NCBI RefSeq assembly: GCF_001705515.1
Contig: NZ_MDJS01000002.1
Span: 558,001-622,000, forward strand
Origin: Mucilaginibacter sp. PPCGB 2223
Lineage (GTDB): Bacteria; Bacteroidota; Bacteroidia; Sphingobacteriales; Sphingobacteriaceae
Length of the DNA: 64,000 nt
Direction: 5' to 3'
The stretch's first letter is position 1. Every line of letters starts with the position of its first letter. The notes beneath the pieces were generated by a model, which did no database searches, had not been told where the DNA came from, and saw only the letters and a list, made by a program, of their open reading frames with translations. Made by a program: the position numbers and the translations under genes. Shown here piece after piece: positions 41,967-49,539 of this stretch.

Positions 41967-42983
41967 AAAGTCTACCACCACATCATCGCTTGCCGGGTGC
42001 CCGGTGCAGGTGAGTATCCAGCCATGTTTCAGGTCGGTATCGGTCAATACATCGTTTACCGACATCTCGATTTTACCACTTTTACAAATGGCTGTGCAGC
42101 TTGAGCATATACCAGCCTTGCAGCTATAAGGGAGAGCGATATTGTTTTGCAGGGCGGCCTGTAATATGGTTTGATTTTCGCCAACTGCCAGGTCGTATTC
42201 GGTATGTTTAAACCTGAGTTTGATTGTTCTTGGCGGGAAGCTTTTAACATCGGCGGGTACGCTCACAGTTTCGAGTACGAAATTTTCCTTCCGGATCTGA
42301 TCAGCCTCAAAACCCATGTAGATCAACGTCAGTCTCACCATCCGCATATAAACAAACGGTCCGCAGATAAAAAATACGGCCCCTCTCTTTGAGTGGTTTA
42401 GATGCTGATTAACTAAAGTGATCACCAGCTCATTGTTGAGGCGTTTGCGATCTAACCCGGCATCGCTAAAAAGATAGATCACTTTTAACCTTTCAGGATG
42501 ATCTGTCATCATCCTGTTCAGTTCATTGTAAAACAGGGTGGTTGCGGCATTTCTGCTGCTGTAGATGAGCGTAATGCGGCTGTTCCCGGCAACGGATAAA
42601 AGATATTTTAAATGTGCATACACCGGGGCAATACCGCTGCCGGCAGCAAAGTATAAGATGTCTTTGTTGTTGGTATCATCTGTAATAACAAACTTTCCGG
42701 CAGGGGCAAGGGCATCCCATACATCACCAACCTGTGTTTTGGTGAGCAGGAAGCGTGATATCTCACCATTCTCAATCCGCTTTACAGTGATGCTCAGCAA
42801 TTCTTCGCCGGGTGCAGAGCTTAACGAGTACGATCGCCGTATTTCGTCCTGGTGGTGCGCAAATACCAAAGTAATGAATTGCCCTGCCTGGTAATGGATC
42901 TTTTGGCCGTCAATATTACTTAAATAAAAAGTAGCCGTATCAGGCGTTTCCCATTTGATACCTTCAACCTTTAGCCGGAGCAT
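41961..42983 (-). CDS. Ferredoxin-NADP reductase-type oxidoreductase with C-terminal 2Fe-2S domain
   Basis: A 340-residue flavin and iron-sulfur reductase like the reductase components of ring-hydroxylating or phenylacetyl-CoA oxygenase systems. The FAD-binding motif RRSYSLSS is near residue 50, the nucleotide-binding GSGIAPVYAHLKYLL near 114, and the plant-type 2Fe-2S ligands in YSCKAGICSSCTAIC near 285, with the last cysteine in LTCTGHP near 325. It passes electrons from NAD(P)H to a partner that is not encoded here. It follows the MDR gene by 5 bases on the same strand, so the two are probably co-transcribed. Confidence 0.9.
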   Translation of the reverse strand: MLRLKVEGIKWETPDTATFYLSNIDGQKIHYQAGQFITLVFAHHQDEIRRSYSLSSAPGEELLSITVKRIENGEISRFLLTKTQVGDVWDALAPAGKFVITDDTNNKDILYFAAGSGIAPVYAHLKYLLSVAGNSRITLIYSSRNAATTLFYNELNRMMTDHPERLKVIYLFSDAGLDRKRLNNELVITLVNQHLNHSKRGAVFFICGPFVYMRMVRLTLIYMGFEADQIRKENFVLETVSVPADVKSFPPRTIKLRFKHTEYDLAVGENQTILQAALQNNIALPYSCKAGICSSCTAICKSGKIEMSVNDVLTDTDLKHGWILTCTGHPASDDVVVDFL

Positions 42984-42988
42984 CTTAG

Positions 42989-43987
42989 TTACGAAACCTT
43001 TAAAACGATCTTACCAAACTGTGTGGACTTTTCCATTTTGGCGATGGCTTCTTTAGCTTCGCTCAGCGGAAATACCTCGTCAACCACCGGTACTATCTTG
43101 TGCTGATCAACCAGTTGCAGCATCGCTTCAAACTCTTCAACCGTGCCCATCATCGAGCCCGACAATTGCAATTGCTTATAGAAAAATTTACGGGCGTTAA
43201 ATTCCGGGAAGTTACCGGCTGTACCGCCAAAGGTTACAATATGTGCGCCGGGTTTACACAGATCGGGTATTTTAGCAAAACCTTCGCCCAGGGCGCTATC
43301 AATAACCACATCAAAGCCACCTGCCAGTTTTTTTAGCTGCTCATCCCAATCGGCATCGTGGTAATTTGCCCCGGCGGTAGCGCCTAAGCTTTTTGCCTGT
43401 TCTATTTTTTCGGCTGTGCCCGATGTTACATATACTTCGGCACCTGCGGCAACCGCCCATTGTACAGCAAAACTGCCTGTGCCGCTGCCTGCGCCAACTA
43501 TCAGTACCTTGTCGCCCGCTTTTAAGTGCCCTTTGGTAAATAAGGCGCGGTAGGCAGTTAAACCCGCGAGTGGGATGGCCGAAGCCTGTTCCCAGGTTAA
43601 ATGTATTGGTTTCGGGTACAGGTATTCGGCACGTACTTTTACGTATTCGGCAAAGGTGCCGTCTTCGGGCAGGCCCAATATTTTAAAATCTTTACCCTGA
43701 AAATCATTACTCTCGCCATAATCATGACTGGGGTTGATGATCACCTCTTTACCCATCCAGGCGGTGTTAACATCTTTGCCGGTTTCAACAACAACACCTG
43801 CACCGTCGGATCCCAAAATGGTAGGGTATTTAATGCCCGCGTACTTGCCAACGGTTATCCAGTAATCACGGCGGTTTAAGGCCGCGGCTTTTATCTGAAC
43901 CAAAACCTCGTTGGGCTGTAAAACAGGTTTGGCAACTTCTTTATATACGATGGGGTTTTCGGCGCTTTCGAGAACGATGGCTTTCAT
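42989..43987 (-). CDS. Zinc-type alcohol dehydrogenase-like / quinone oxidoreductase (MDR family)
   Basis: A 332-residue medium-chain dehydrogenase/reductase. The GroES-like N-terminal domain has LNRRDYWITVGKYAG near residue 36 and GSDGAGVVVETG near 59, and the Rossmann domain has VGAGSGTGSFAVQWA near 165. Most zinc ligands of true alcohol dehydrogenases are missing, so it fits the NADPH-dependent quinone-oxidoreductase or YogA-like branch. It likely reduces a quinone or enone. A TATATTTG box lies at 44011-44018. It heads a two-gene unit with the Fe-S oxidoreductase. Confidence 0.88.
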   Translation of the reverse strand: MKAIVLESAENPIVYKEVAKPVLQPNEVLVQIKAAALNRRDYWITVGKYAGIKYPTILGSDGAGVVVETGKDVNTAWMGKEVIINPSHDYGESNDFQGKDFKILGLPEDGTFAEYVKVRAEYLYPKPIHLTWEQASAIPLAGLTAYRALFTKGHLKAGDKVLIVGAGSGTGSFAVQWAVAAGAEVYVTSGTAEKIEQAKSLGATAGANYHDADWDEQLKKLAGGFDVVIDSALGEGFAKIPDLCKPGAHIVTFGGTAGNFPEFNARKFFYKQLQLSGSMMGTVEEFEAMLQLVDQHKIVPVVDEVFPLSEAKEAIAKMEKSTQFGKIVLKVS

Positions 43988-44010
43988 GGGTATTTTTTTA
44001 AATTCTAATC

Positions 44011-44018
44011 CAAATATA
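44011..44018 (-). promoter_or_regulatory. -7 box TATATTTG for the MDR-oxidoreductase unit
   Basis: A perfect TAnnTTTG match on the minus strand, with a leader of about 20 bases to the ATG at 43987. The upstream sod terminator ends 8 bases away. Confidence 0.5.
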
Positions 44019-44025
44019 GTGATAA

Positions 44026-44059
44026 CAAAAACGGCCCGACTTAAATAGCCCGGCCGTTT
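44026..44059 (-). terminator. Rho-independent terminator after superoxide dismutase
   Basis: On the minus strand AAACGGCC (44059-44052) pairs with GGCCGTTT (44036-44029) across a 15-base loop, with further T directly after. It separates sod from the following unit. Confidence 0.75.
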
Positions 44060-44080
44060 GATATTTTGATATAAGAATGA

Positions 44081-44692
44081 TTATCCTATCGCTTTTTTGT
44101 ATAACTCGGCAACGTGCGCCCAGTTGATCACATTGAAGAAAGCAGCCAGGTAATCCGGGCGGCGGTTTTGATATTTCAGGTAGTAAGCGTGCTCCCAAAC
44201 ATCAACACCCAAAATCGGCGTGCCTTTTACTTCGGCAATGTCCATTAAGGTATTATCCTGGTTAGGGGTTGAGGTTACAGCCAGTTTTTTATCGGCGCCA
44301 ACAATTAACCATGCCCAGCCCGAACCAAAACGGGTAGCGCCGGCTTGGCTGAATTTGGTTTTAAAATCGGCAAACGAACCGAAAGCGCTATTGATAGCTG
44401 CTGCCAGGTCGCCGTTTGGCTCGCCACCGCCGTTTGGCGACAGGATGGTCCAGAAAAAAGTATGGTTGTAATGGCCGCCACCATTGTTACGTACAGGTGC
44501 CGGGAATTTCGAAATGTTATGGATAATATCTTCGATGCTGCTGTTAGCCTCAGGTTTGCCTTCCAACGCTGCGTTGAGGTTGGTTACATAAGCCTGGTGA
44601 TGTTTGCCATGGTGAATTTCCATAGTCAGTTTATCAATGTGCGGTTCGAGGGCGTCGGTAGCGTAAGGTAACGCTGGTAATTCAAAGGCCAT
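44081..44692 (-). CDS. Superoxide dismutase (Mn/Fe family)
   Basis: A 203-residue cytosolic superoxide dismutase that removes superoxide. Metal ligands are visible: His in [13 protein letters not shown] near residue 27, a second His in YNHTFFW near 78, and DVWEHAYYL (Asp and His) near 165. GSGWAWLIV near residue 125 is characteristic. Whether it uses Mn or Fe cannot be told with confidence. It has a -7 box TATATTTG at 44741-44748 and its own terminator, so it is monocistronic. Confidence 0.95.
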   Translation of the reverse strand: MAFELPALPYATDALEPHIDKLTMEIHHGKHHQAYVTNLNAALEGKPEANSSIEDIIHNISKFPAPVRNNGGGHYNHTFFWTILSPNGGGEPNGDLAAAINSAFGSFADFKTKFSQAGATRFGSGWAWLIVGADKKLAVTSTPNQDNTLMDIAEVKGTPILGVDVWEHAYYLKYQNRRPDYLAAFFNVINWAHVAELYKKAIG

Positions 44693-44740
44693 AGTGATTA
44701 TTTTTAAAGGTTAAATTATTTGTTTGGAATAGTAACACCA

Positions 44741-44748
44741 CAAATATA
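44741..44748 (-). promoter_or_regulatory. -7 box TATATTTG for sod
   Basis: A perfect TAnnTTTG match on the minus strand, with a leader of about 45 bases to the ATG at 44692. Confidence 0.5.
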
Positions 44749-44781
44749 AAGGCAGATGCGGGATATTTGTTCACTGAAGTG

Positions 44782-45258
44782 TTAACTTTTAAGTCTTTTA
44801 TTTTTAAAGAACCCGCGTACCAGTTCGCCGCACTCGTTTTCCATAATGCCGCCCGTTATCTGGGTTTTAGGATGGGTTATTTTTTGATTGATGCGCCCAA
44901 AGCCCAGTTTGGTATCATAAGCGCCAAAAACTATCCTCCCTACCTGGAACCAATACGATGCCCCGGCGCACATCACGCAGGGCTCAAGGGTAACGTACAG
45001 CGTGCACTCGGGCAGATATTTACCGCCCATATAGTTTGCTGCAGCGGTCAGCGCCTGCATTTCGGCATGTGCCGATACATCGTTCAGGCGCTCGGTAAGG
45101 TTATGCCCGCGGCCGATGATCTGCCCGTTACAAACCACCACTGCCCCGATGGGTATCTCATCCTCGGCCAGGGCTAATTGCGCTTCCTTAAAGGCCTCTT
45201 TCATAAAAAAAATATCGGGTACAATTTCGGGCTCATCGCCAAAGCTTATAAATCTCAT
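44782..45258 (-). CDS. tadA: tRNA adenosine(34) deaminase TadA / nucleoside deaminase
   Basis: A 158-residue zinc deaminase that converts A34 to inosine in tRNA-Arg(ACG). The zinc and catalytic motifs HAEMQAL near residue 65 and LEPCVMCAGA near residue 95 are present. A guanine-deaminase-like member remains possible, but TadA is most likely. Its ATG shares one base with the stop of csaA (TAATG at 45258), so translation is coupled. The shared promoter is the csaA one at 45598-45605. Confidence 0.9.
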   Translation of the reverse strand: MRFISFGDEPEIVPDIFFMKEAFKEAQLALAEDEIPIGAVVVCNGQIIGRGHNLTERLNDVSAHAEMQALTAAANYMGGKYLPECTLYVTLEPCVMCAGASYWFQVGRIVFGAYDTKLGFGRINQKITHPKTQITGGIMENECGELVRGFFKNKRLKS

Positions 45259-45593
45259 TATATCAGTTTTTGCCCGTTGGGCACAGGTTTATCAATTGCG
45301 GATAATACAATATCGCCATTCTCGTCGGCAAAGCCGGTTACCAAAAATTCCGACATGAACGGGCCGATCTGTTTTTTAGGGAAATTCACCACCCCGATGA
45401 TCTGCCGGCCGGTCAACTCTTCTTTACTATAATGTTTGGTAATCTGTGCGCTGCTCCATTTAATTCCCAGCGGACCAAAATCAACCTGTACCTTATAAGC
45501 AGGTTTACGGGCTTCGGGGAAATCGAGTGCCTGGAGGATGGTTCCAACCCTCAATTCAACCTTTTCAAAATCATGCCAGGATATAGTTTCCAT
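45258..45593 (-). CDS. csaA: CsaA-like tRNA-binding-domain protein
   Basis: A 111-residue dimeric OB-fold protein homologous to the tRNA-binding domain of methionyl- and phenylalanyl-tRNA synthetases. Typical segments are [29 protein letters not shown] (core [10 protein letters not shown]), [27 protein letters not shown], and the C-terminal PVPNGQKL. CsaA binds RNA or acts as a chaperone; the exact role is unknown. The TATATTTG box is 4 bases before its ATG, so the mRNA should be leaderless. It is followed directly by tadA through a TAATG overlap, linking two tRNA-related functions. Confidence 0.93.
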   Translation of the reverse strand: METISWHDFEKVELRVGTILQALDFPEARKPAYKVQVDFGPLGIKWSSAQITKHYSKEELTGRQIIGVVNFPKKQIGPFMSEFLVTGFADENGDIVLSAIDKPVPNGQKLI

Positions 45594-45597
45594 AGGG

Positions 45598-45605
45598 CAA
45601 ATATA
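45598..45605 (-). promoter_or_regulatory. -7 box TATATTTG for csaA-tadA
   Basis: A perfect TAnnTTTG match on the minus strand with CCCT before the ATG, giving a leaderless prediction. The inverted repeat at 45610-45679 occupies the upstream promoter region. Confidence 0.6.
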
Positions 45606-45609
45606 ATGA

Positions 45610-45679
45610 AGTGAGCGGTGAATTATGAGTAGAGAGTGGTTCTATTCGATTCAACTCACTCACCATTCACTACTCACCT
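45610..45679. repeat. Imperfect inverted repeat between divergent promoters
   Basis: The left arm (AAGTGAGCGGTGAATTATGA, from 45609) is matched in inverted form by CACCATTCACTACTCACC (to 45679). Related GTGAGTAGTGAATGG-type hairpins are common between Bacteroidota genes. It fills the 80 bp between the csaA and rlmI -7 boxes, so the -33 regions of both promoters lie in its arms. Confidence 0.6.
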
Positions 45680-45687
45680 AAAAAAAT

Positions 45688-45695
45688 TACCTTTG
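45688..45695 (+). promoter_or_regulatory. -7 box TACCTTTG for rlmI
   Basis: A perfect TAnnTTTG match with CACCC before the ATG at 45701, giving a leaderless prediction. Confidence 0.6.
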
Positions 45696-45700
45696 CACCC

Positions 45701-46888
45701 ATGATCGACGTTATACTAAAGAAAGGTAAAGAGAAAGCGGTTTTACAAAAGCACCCCTGGGTATTTTCGGGTGCGATAGAGCGGGTTAAAGGCAAACCCG
45801 CCAATGGCGAAATTGTAAAACTGCTCGATGCCAAAGGCACCTTTATGGCCTATGGTTTTTATAACGATCAATCGCGCGTAGCCTTGCGCCTGCTGGAATG
45901 GGACGAGGCCGTTACCATCGACGAGGCCTGGTGGCGCAGCAAAGTAGCAGTTGCAGTGGCAGCACGTCAATCTATTTTAGAAGAGGGCATCACCGATACC
46001 TGTCGTCTCATCTTTAGCGAATCCGACTACCTGCCGGGGTTGATCGTAGACAAATATGCCGATCACCTGTCGCTGCAAATACTCACCTCGGGTATGGAGA
46101 AGGTTAAGCCCATTATCATCGATGAGCTGCAAAAACTATTGAATCCCGCCAGTATATTCGACCGCAGCGATGCCTCATCGCGAGAGCACGAAGGCATGGC
46201 GCCATCGTTCGGTATATTAGCCGGCAGCCAGCCGTCCGAACTGGTTGAAGTGGTTGAGAACGGCCTGCGTTACGGCATCAATATCGCCGAAGGGCAAAAG
46301 TCGGGTTTCTATTGCGATCAGCGCGACAACCGCCGTGTGCTGGCACATTACGCCAACAATAAAAACGTGCTCGATTGCTTTTGCTATACTGGCGGCTTCA
46401 CGCTCAATTGTTTCCAAAACGAGGCCAGATCGGTAACCAGCGTGGATAGCTCGGCCCTGGCTATCGAAACACTGATGAGCAACCTGGCTTTAAACGAATT
46501 CGATACCCTGGAGCATCGCGCCATCCAATCCGACGTCAACAAGCAGTTGCGTAAATTCAAAGAAGACGGCGAAACCTTCGATCTCATCATCCTCGACCCG
46601 CCCAAATACGCACCCTCGCGCTCGGCTTTAGACCGTGCCGCACGCGCCTATAAAGACCTGAACCGCTTAGCCATGTTATTGCTAACCCCCGGCGGCTTAC
46701 TTGCAACCTATTCCTGCTCCGGCGCTATGGATATGACCACCTTTAAACAGATACTGGCCTGGGCCGCCCTGGATGCCGGTAAAGAAGTGCAGTTCATCCA
46801 CCAGTTTTGCCAGCCTGGCGATCATCCTGTAAGGGCATCGTTTCCCGAAGGAGAATATCTTAAGGGTTTGTTGTGCAGGGTGATTTAA
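45701..46888 (+). CDS. rlmI: 23S rRNA (cytosine-C5)-methyltransferase, RlmI family
   Basis: A 395-residue S-adenosylmethionine-dependent methyltransferase with an N-terminal PUA RNA-binding domain (PWVFSGAIERVKGKPANG near residue 20). The Rossmann domain contains VLDCFCYTGGFTLN near residue 227 and the catalytic LDPPKYAPSR near 303. The order of domains and length match RlmI, which methylates C1962 of 23S rRNA in E. coli. The exact target is inferred from family. The ATG follows a -7 box by 5 bases. It is divergent from csaA. Confidence 0.92.
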   Translation: MIDVILKKGKEKAVLQKHPWVFSGAIERVKGKPANGEIVKLLDAKGTFMAYGFYNDQSRVALRLLEWDEAVTIDEAWWRSKVAVAVAARQSILEEGITDTCRLIFSESDYLPGLIVDKYADHLSLQILTSGMEKVKPIIIDELQKLLNPASIFDRSDASSREHEGMAPSFGILAGSQPSELVEVVENGLRYGINIAEGQKSGFYCDQRDNRRVLAHYANNKNVLDCFCYTGGFTLNCFQNEARSVTSVDSSALAIETLMSNLALNEFDTLEHRAIQSDVNKQLRKFKEDGETFDLIILDPPKYAPSRSALDRAARAYKDLNRLAMLLLTPGGLLATYSCSGAMDMTTFKQILAWAALDAGKEVQFIHQFCQPGDHPVRASFPEGEYLKGLLCRVI

Positions 46889-46969
46889 TGATGTGCAAAT
46901 GATGCGAATAAAACAAGGGGGGGGAAATTGTAAGAAATTTTTGCCTTGCTCTTGCTTTTTGTCTCTTGA

Positions 46970-47932
46970 TTAATTCTCCTCCGGCTGTTTTTCGGGTATC
47001 AGCTCTTCCTGCAAAATCTTCGGCGGGCCGTATAGCGCTTCCAGCGCATCGCCGGCTTTTTCGTACAAAAACTTATAGCCGGCTATCTGTATCCTCGCTG
47101 CCGAAACTTTGGTGCTGCCCAATATTACCGTGCTCATTTCGCCAAACAGCAATTTAAGCAGCCATGCGGGTACGTTGGGCGCCCATAGCACTTTATGCAA
47201 CTGCTGTGCAATAGCCTGGGTGAGTTGCTTGTTCGTTACGGCGTTTGGCGCAACCATGTTATACACGCCCTGCAGTTCTTCGTTCTCAATAGCCATCAGG
47301 TACATGCCTATGGCGTCTTGTATGTGTATCCAGGGCACCCATTGCAGGCCGTCGCCCAGTGGCGAACCCACACCTAATTTAATCGGCGCAGCTATCTGCG
47401 GTAATGCGCCGCCATCCAAAGTTAAAACTACCCCGGTGCGAAACTTCACCACCCGCATATCCAGCTCCAATCCTTTGTCAACAGCTTTTTCCCACAATAC
47501 ACAGCATTCACCCAAAAAGCTCTGCGATGGGATATTGTCCTCGTACATCAGCTCTTCGCCGCTATTACCGTAGTACCCTACGCCCGAAGCCGAAATGACG
47601 TTTTTTACCTGGTGGCCCGGATTGGCTCGTAGTAAACTGTAAATAAGCTCAATGGATTTGGTTCTGCTTTCAATCAAGACCTTTTTACGCTCGTCCGTCC
47701 AGCGTTTGTCGGCTATGCCTTCGCCCGCTAAATGCACTATGGTATCTACGCCGGTAATACAGTCGGGATGGATAACGCCCTGCTCAACATTCCACAGGTA
47801 GGTTTTAACATCGGGGTTTTTGCCAGGCTTACGGCTTAAATGGCTAACTGTAAAACCTTTTTGCAGTAAAGTTTGGGTTAGGTTACGCCCAAGTATGCCC
47901 GTACCGCCGGTAATTAAAATATGTTTGCTCAT
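46970..47932 (-). CDS. TIGR01777-type NAD-dependent epimerase/dehydratase (SDR39U1-like)
   Basis: A 320-residue atypical short-chain dehydrogenase. The NAD(P)-binding motif TGGTGILGRNLTQTLL is near residue 8 and the catalytic region SASGVGYYGNSGEE near 115. A C-terminal DUF1731-type segment (NVPAWLLKLLFGEMSTVIL, core PAWLLKLLFGEM) is near 255. The family is widespread and its substrate is unknown. Short inverted copies of an ATGTGCAAATGAT-type sequence flank the gene (46890-46910 and 48054-48073). Confidence 0.9.
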   Translation of the reverse strand: MSKHILITGGTGILGRNLTQTLLQKGFTVSHLSRKPGKNPDVKTYLWNVEQGVIHPDCITGVDTIVHLAGEGIADKRWTDERKKVLIESRTKSIELIYSLLRANPGHQVKNVISASGVGYYGNSGEELMYEDNIPSQSFLGECCVLWEKAVDKGLELDMRVVKFRTGVVLTLDGGALPQIAAPIKLGVGSPLGDGLQWVPWIHIQDAIGMYLMAIENEELQGVYNMVAPNAVTNKQLTQAIAQQLHKVLWAPNVPAWLLKLLFGEMSTVILGSTKVSAARIQIAGYKFLYEKAGDALEALYGPPKILQEELIPEKQPEEN

Positions 47933-48071
47933 GTGTTTCGCTTAGCAATAGTAAAGTTAGCCAATTAGCCTCATATAACACATGGGTATTTATGGGCTTT
48001 TTTTAGATGTTCAAATGTGCGGATGAGTAAATCTGCAAATAAATCAAACGCTTATACGAATCATTTGCACA

Positions 48072-48500
48072 TTACGAAGCTATATAACTTTCCAGCTGCT
48101 GTATGGTACGTTTTTGATCCTCGATGATGAATTTTACCACATCACCTATCGATACCATGCCCGTTACCCGGTTGTTATCAATAACAGGCAGGTGCCTTAT
48201 CTTATGGTTGCTCATCAGCTCCATACAGTGGTCTATCGAGTCGTTAAGGGCAATAGTGTACAGATCGGCCGTCATAATTTCGCCGATGGGTGTTTCTTTT
48301 GATGATTTGCCCATCAGCACCAGTTTGCGTGCATAGTCGCGTTCAGTAAAAATACCTTTCAATGCTTCGCTTTCCATAATCAGCAGCGAGCTGATATTCT
48401 TCTCCATCATTACCTGTAAAGCATCATAAACAGAAGTTTCGGGGCTAACTGAGTAAACCTGGTGTCCTTTGTTTTCGAGTATGTTCCTGATCTTTTTCAT
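48072..48500 (-). CDS. CBS-domain-pair protein
   Basis: A 142-residue protein made of two CBS motifs, at residues 10-62 (SVYDALQVMMEKNISSLLIM) and 78-130 (SIDHCMELMSNHKIRHLPV). CBS pairs bind adenosine nucleotides or other ligands and act as energy sensors. A stand-alone pair like this has no known target, and no partner domain is encoded next to it. It is a single-gene unit; 48501-48784 contains no gene I can support. Confidence 0.92.
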   Translation of the reverse strand: MKKIRNILENKGHQVYSVSPETSVYDALQVMMEKNISSLLIMESEALKGIFTERDYARKLVLMGKSSKETPIGEIMTADLYTIALNDSIDHCMELMSNHKIRHLPVIDNNRVTGMVSIGDVVKFIIEDQKRTIQQLESYIAS

Positions 48501-48784
48501 TGGACTATAAAATTTAGTAAATAAAAAAAACTACGCACTAAGCCTATGCACGAGAGATATAAGGGGCGGCTACGTAACTTACAATAAGTTTATAATTGGT
48601 GTTTTAAAGATAATAAATCTTTTTTAATAGGCATAGTCATCAAATCATTATTTTTTGATTTTGGGATGCGTTTTGCACTTAAGCAGCTATTTAGGCTTGC
48701 TCTATAGATAAACTCTTTGCGCGACACTTATAATAAATACGTTACCCTCTTGTTTTGTTTGTAAATTCGGCTAACACGGCTAAT

Positions 48785-49351
48785 TTAAAACAGCAAAGGT
48801 TTACTTGTTTTAACACAGGGTAGTTTGCTATTGATATAGTTCTGAAAATTGGACAATTGTTTCGCTGTAAACTGGCGGTTGCCTGACGTGTTGACTTGGG
48901 TGATTATCTGTTGGTCAAGGTATATTGTTGTTATGTTTTTTGAGGCCGGATTTTTAAAATCTCCGTATACTACAGTTCTTACAAACTTTACCGGCTGATT
49001 GTTTAGAAAATAAAATTTCTCTATGGTGTGTTTAGGCGTTTTTAAATTAGTACTCGAATAATTCTCCTCACGATAAAAGAGCTGTTTATTGAAGAGCAAA
49101 GTATAGTAAAAGTAAAAACCTTTTTCGACGTTGGTTTTTATGAATATTATCTTTTTGTAAAAAGTATAATGTCCATCGTAACCGCCTGATATGCTATCCA
49201 GTTTGCCATTTTTAGCTGTTTTACTACTTATGATAGAATCTATTTGCACTGGTGTACGCTGGCTGGCGTCTTGTGACTTAACCTTACCCGGGGCCATCAC
49301 CCAGGTAAGTATCAGCAATGTTAAATAAATAGGATACCGTAAAGAGCTCAT
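48785..49351 (-). CDS. Hypothetical exported protein
   Basis: A 188-residue protein with an N-terminal signal peptide (YLTLLILTWVMAPGKVKS). I do not recognise the mature part. It is rich in Lys, Asn and aromatic residues (YTFYKKIIFIKTNVEKGFYFYY), and much richer in A and T than its neighbours. A near-consensus -7 box TACCTTTA (49357-49364, minus) sits 5 bases before the ATG. Transfer from another source is possible but unproven. Confidence 0.65.
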   Translation of the reverse strand: MSSLRYPIYLTLLILTWVMAPGKVKSQDASQRTPVQIDSIISSKTAKNGKLDSISGGYDGHYTFYKKIIFIKTNVEKGFYFYYTLLFNKQLFYREENYSSTNLKTPKHTIEKFYFLNNQPVKFVRTVVYGDFKNPASKNITTIYLDQQIITQVNTSGNRQFTAKQLSNFQNYINSKLPCVKTSKPLLF

Positions 49352-49539
49352 CGAACTAAAGGTACACTAATCGTCGAACATACGACCATATGTATTTATA
49401 CCTCTGAGTAAATTTCCGTACGAAGGTGCAGTTAAATGTTACTAAAATGTCAAACATTACAGAATTGAATGCGTAAAACGTAAAAAATTCGCATTTTTAC
49501 ATTTTGTAAACCCTGCCCGGGGTTGTGGTGAGTTTTAAT

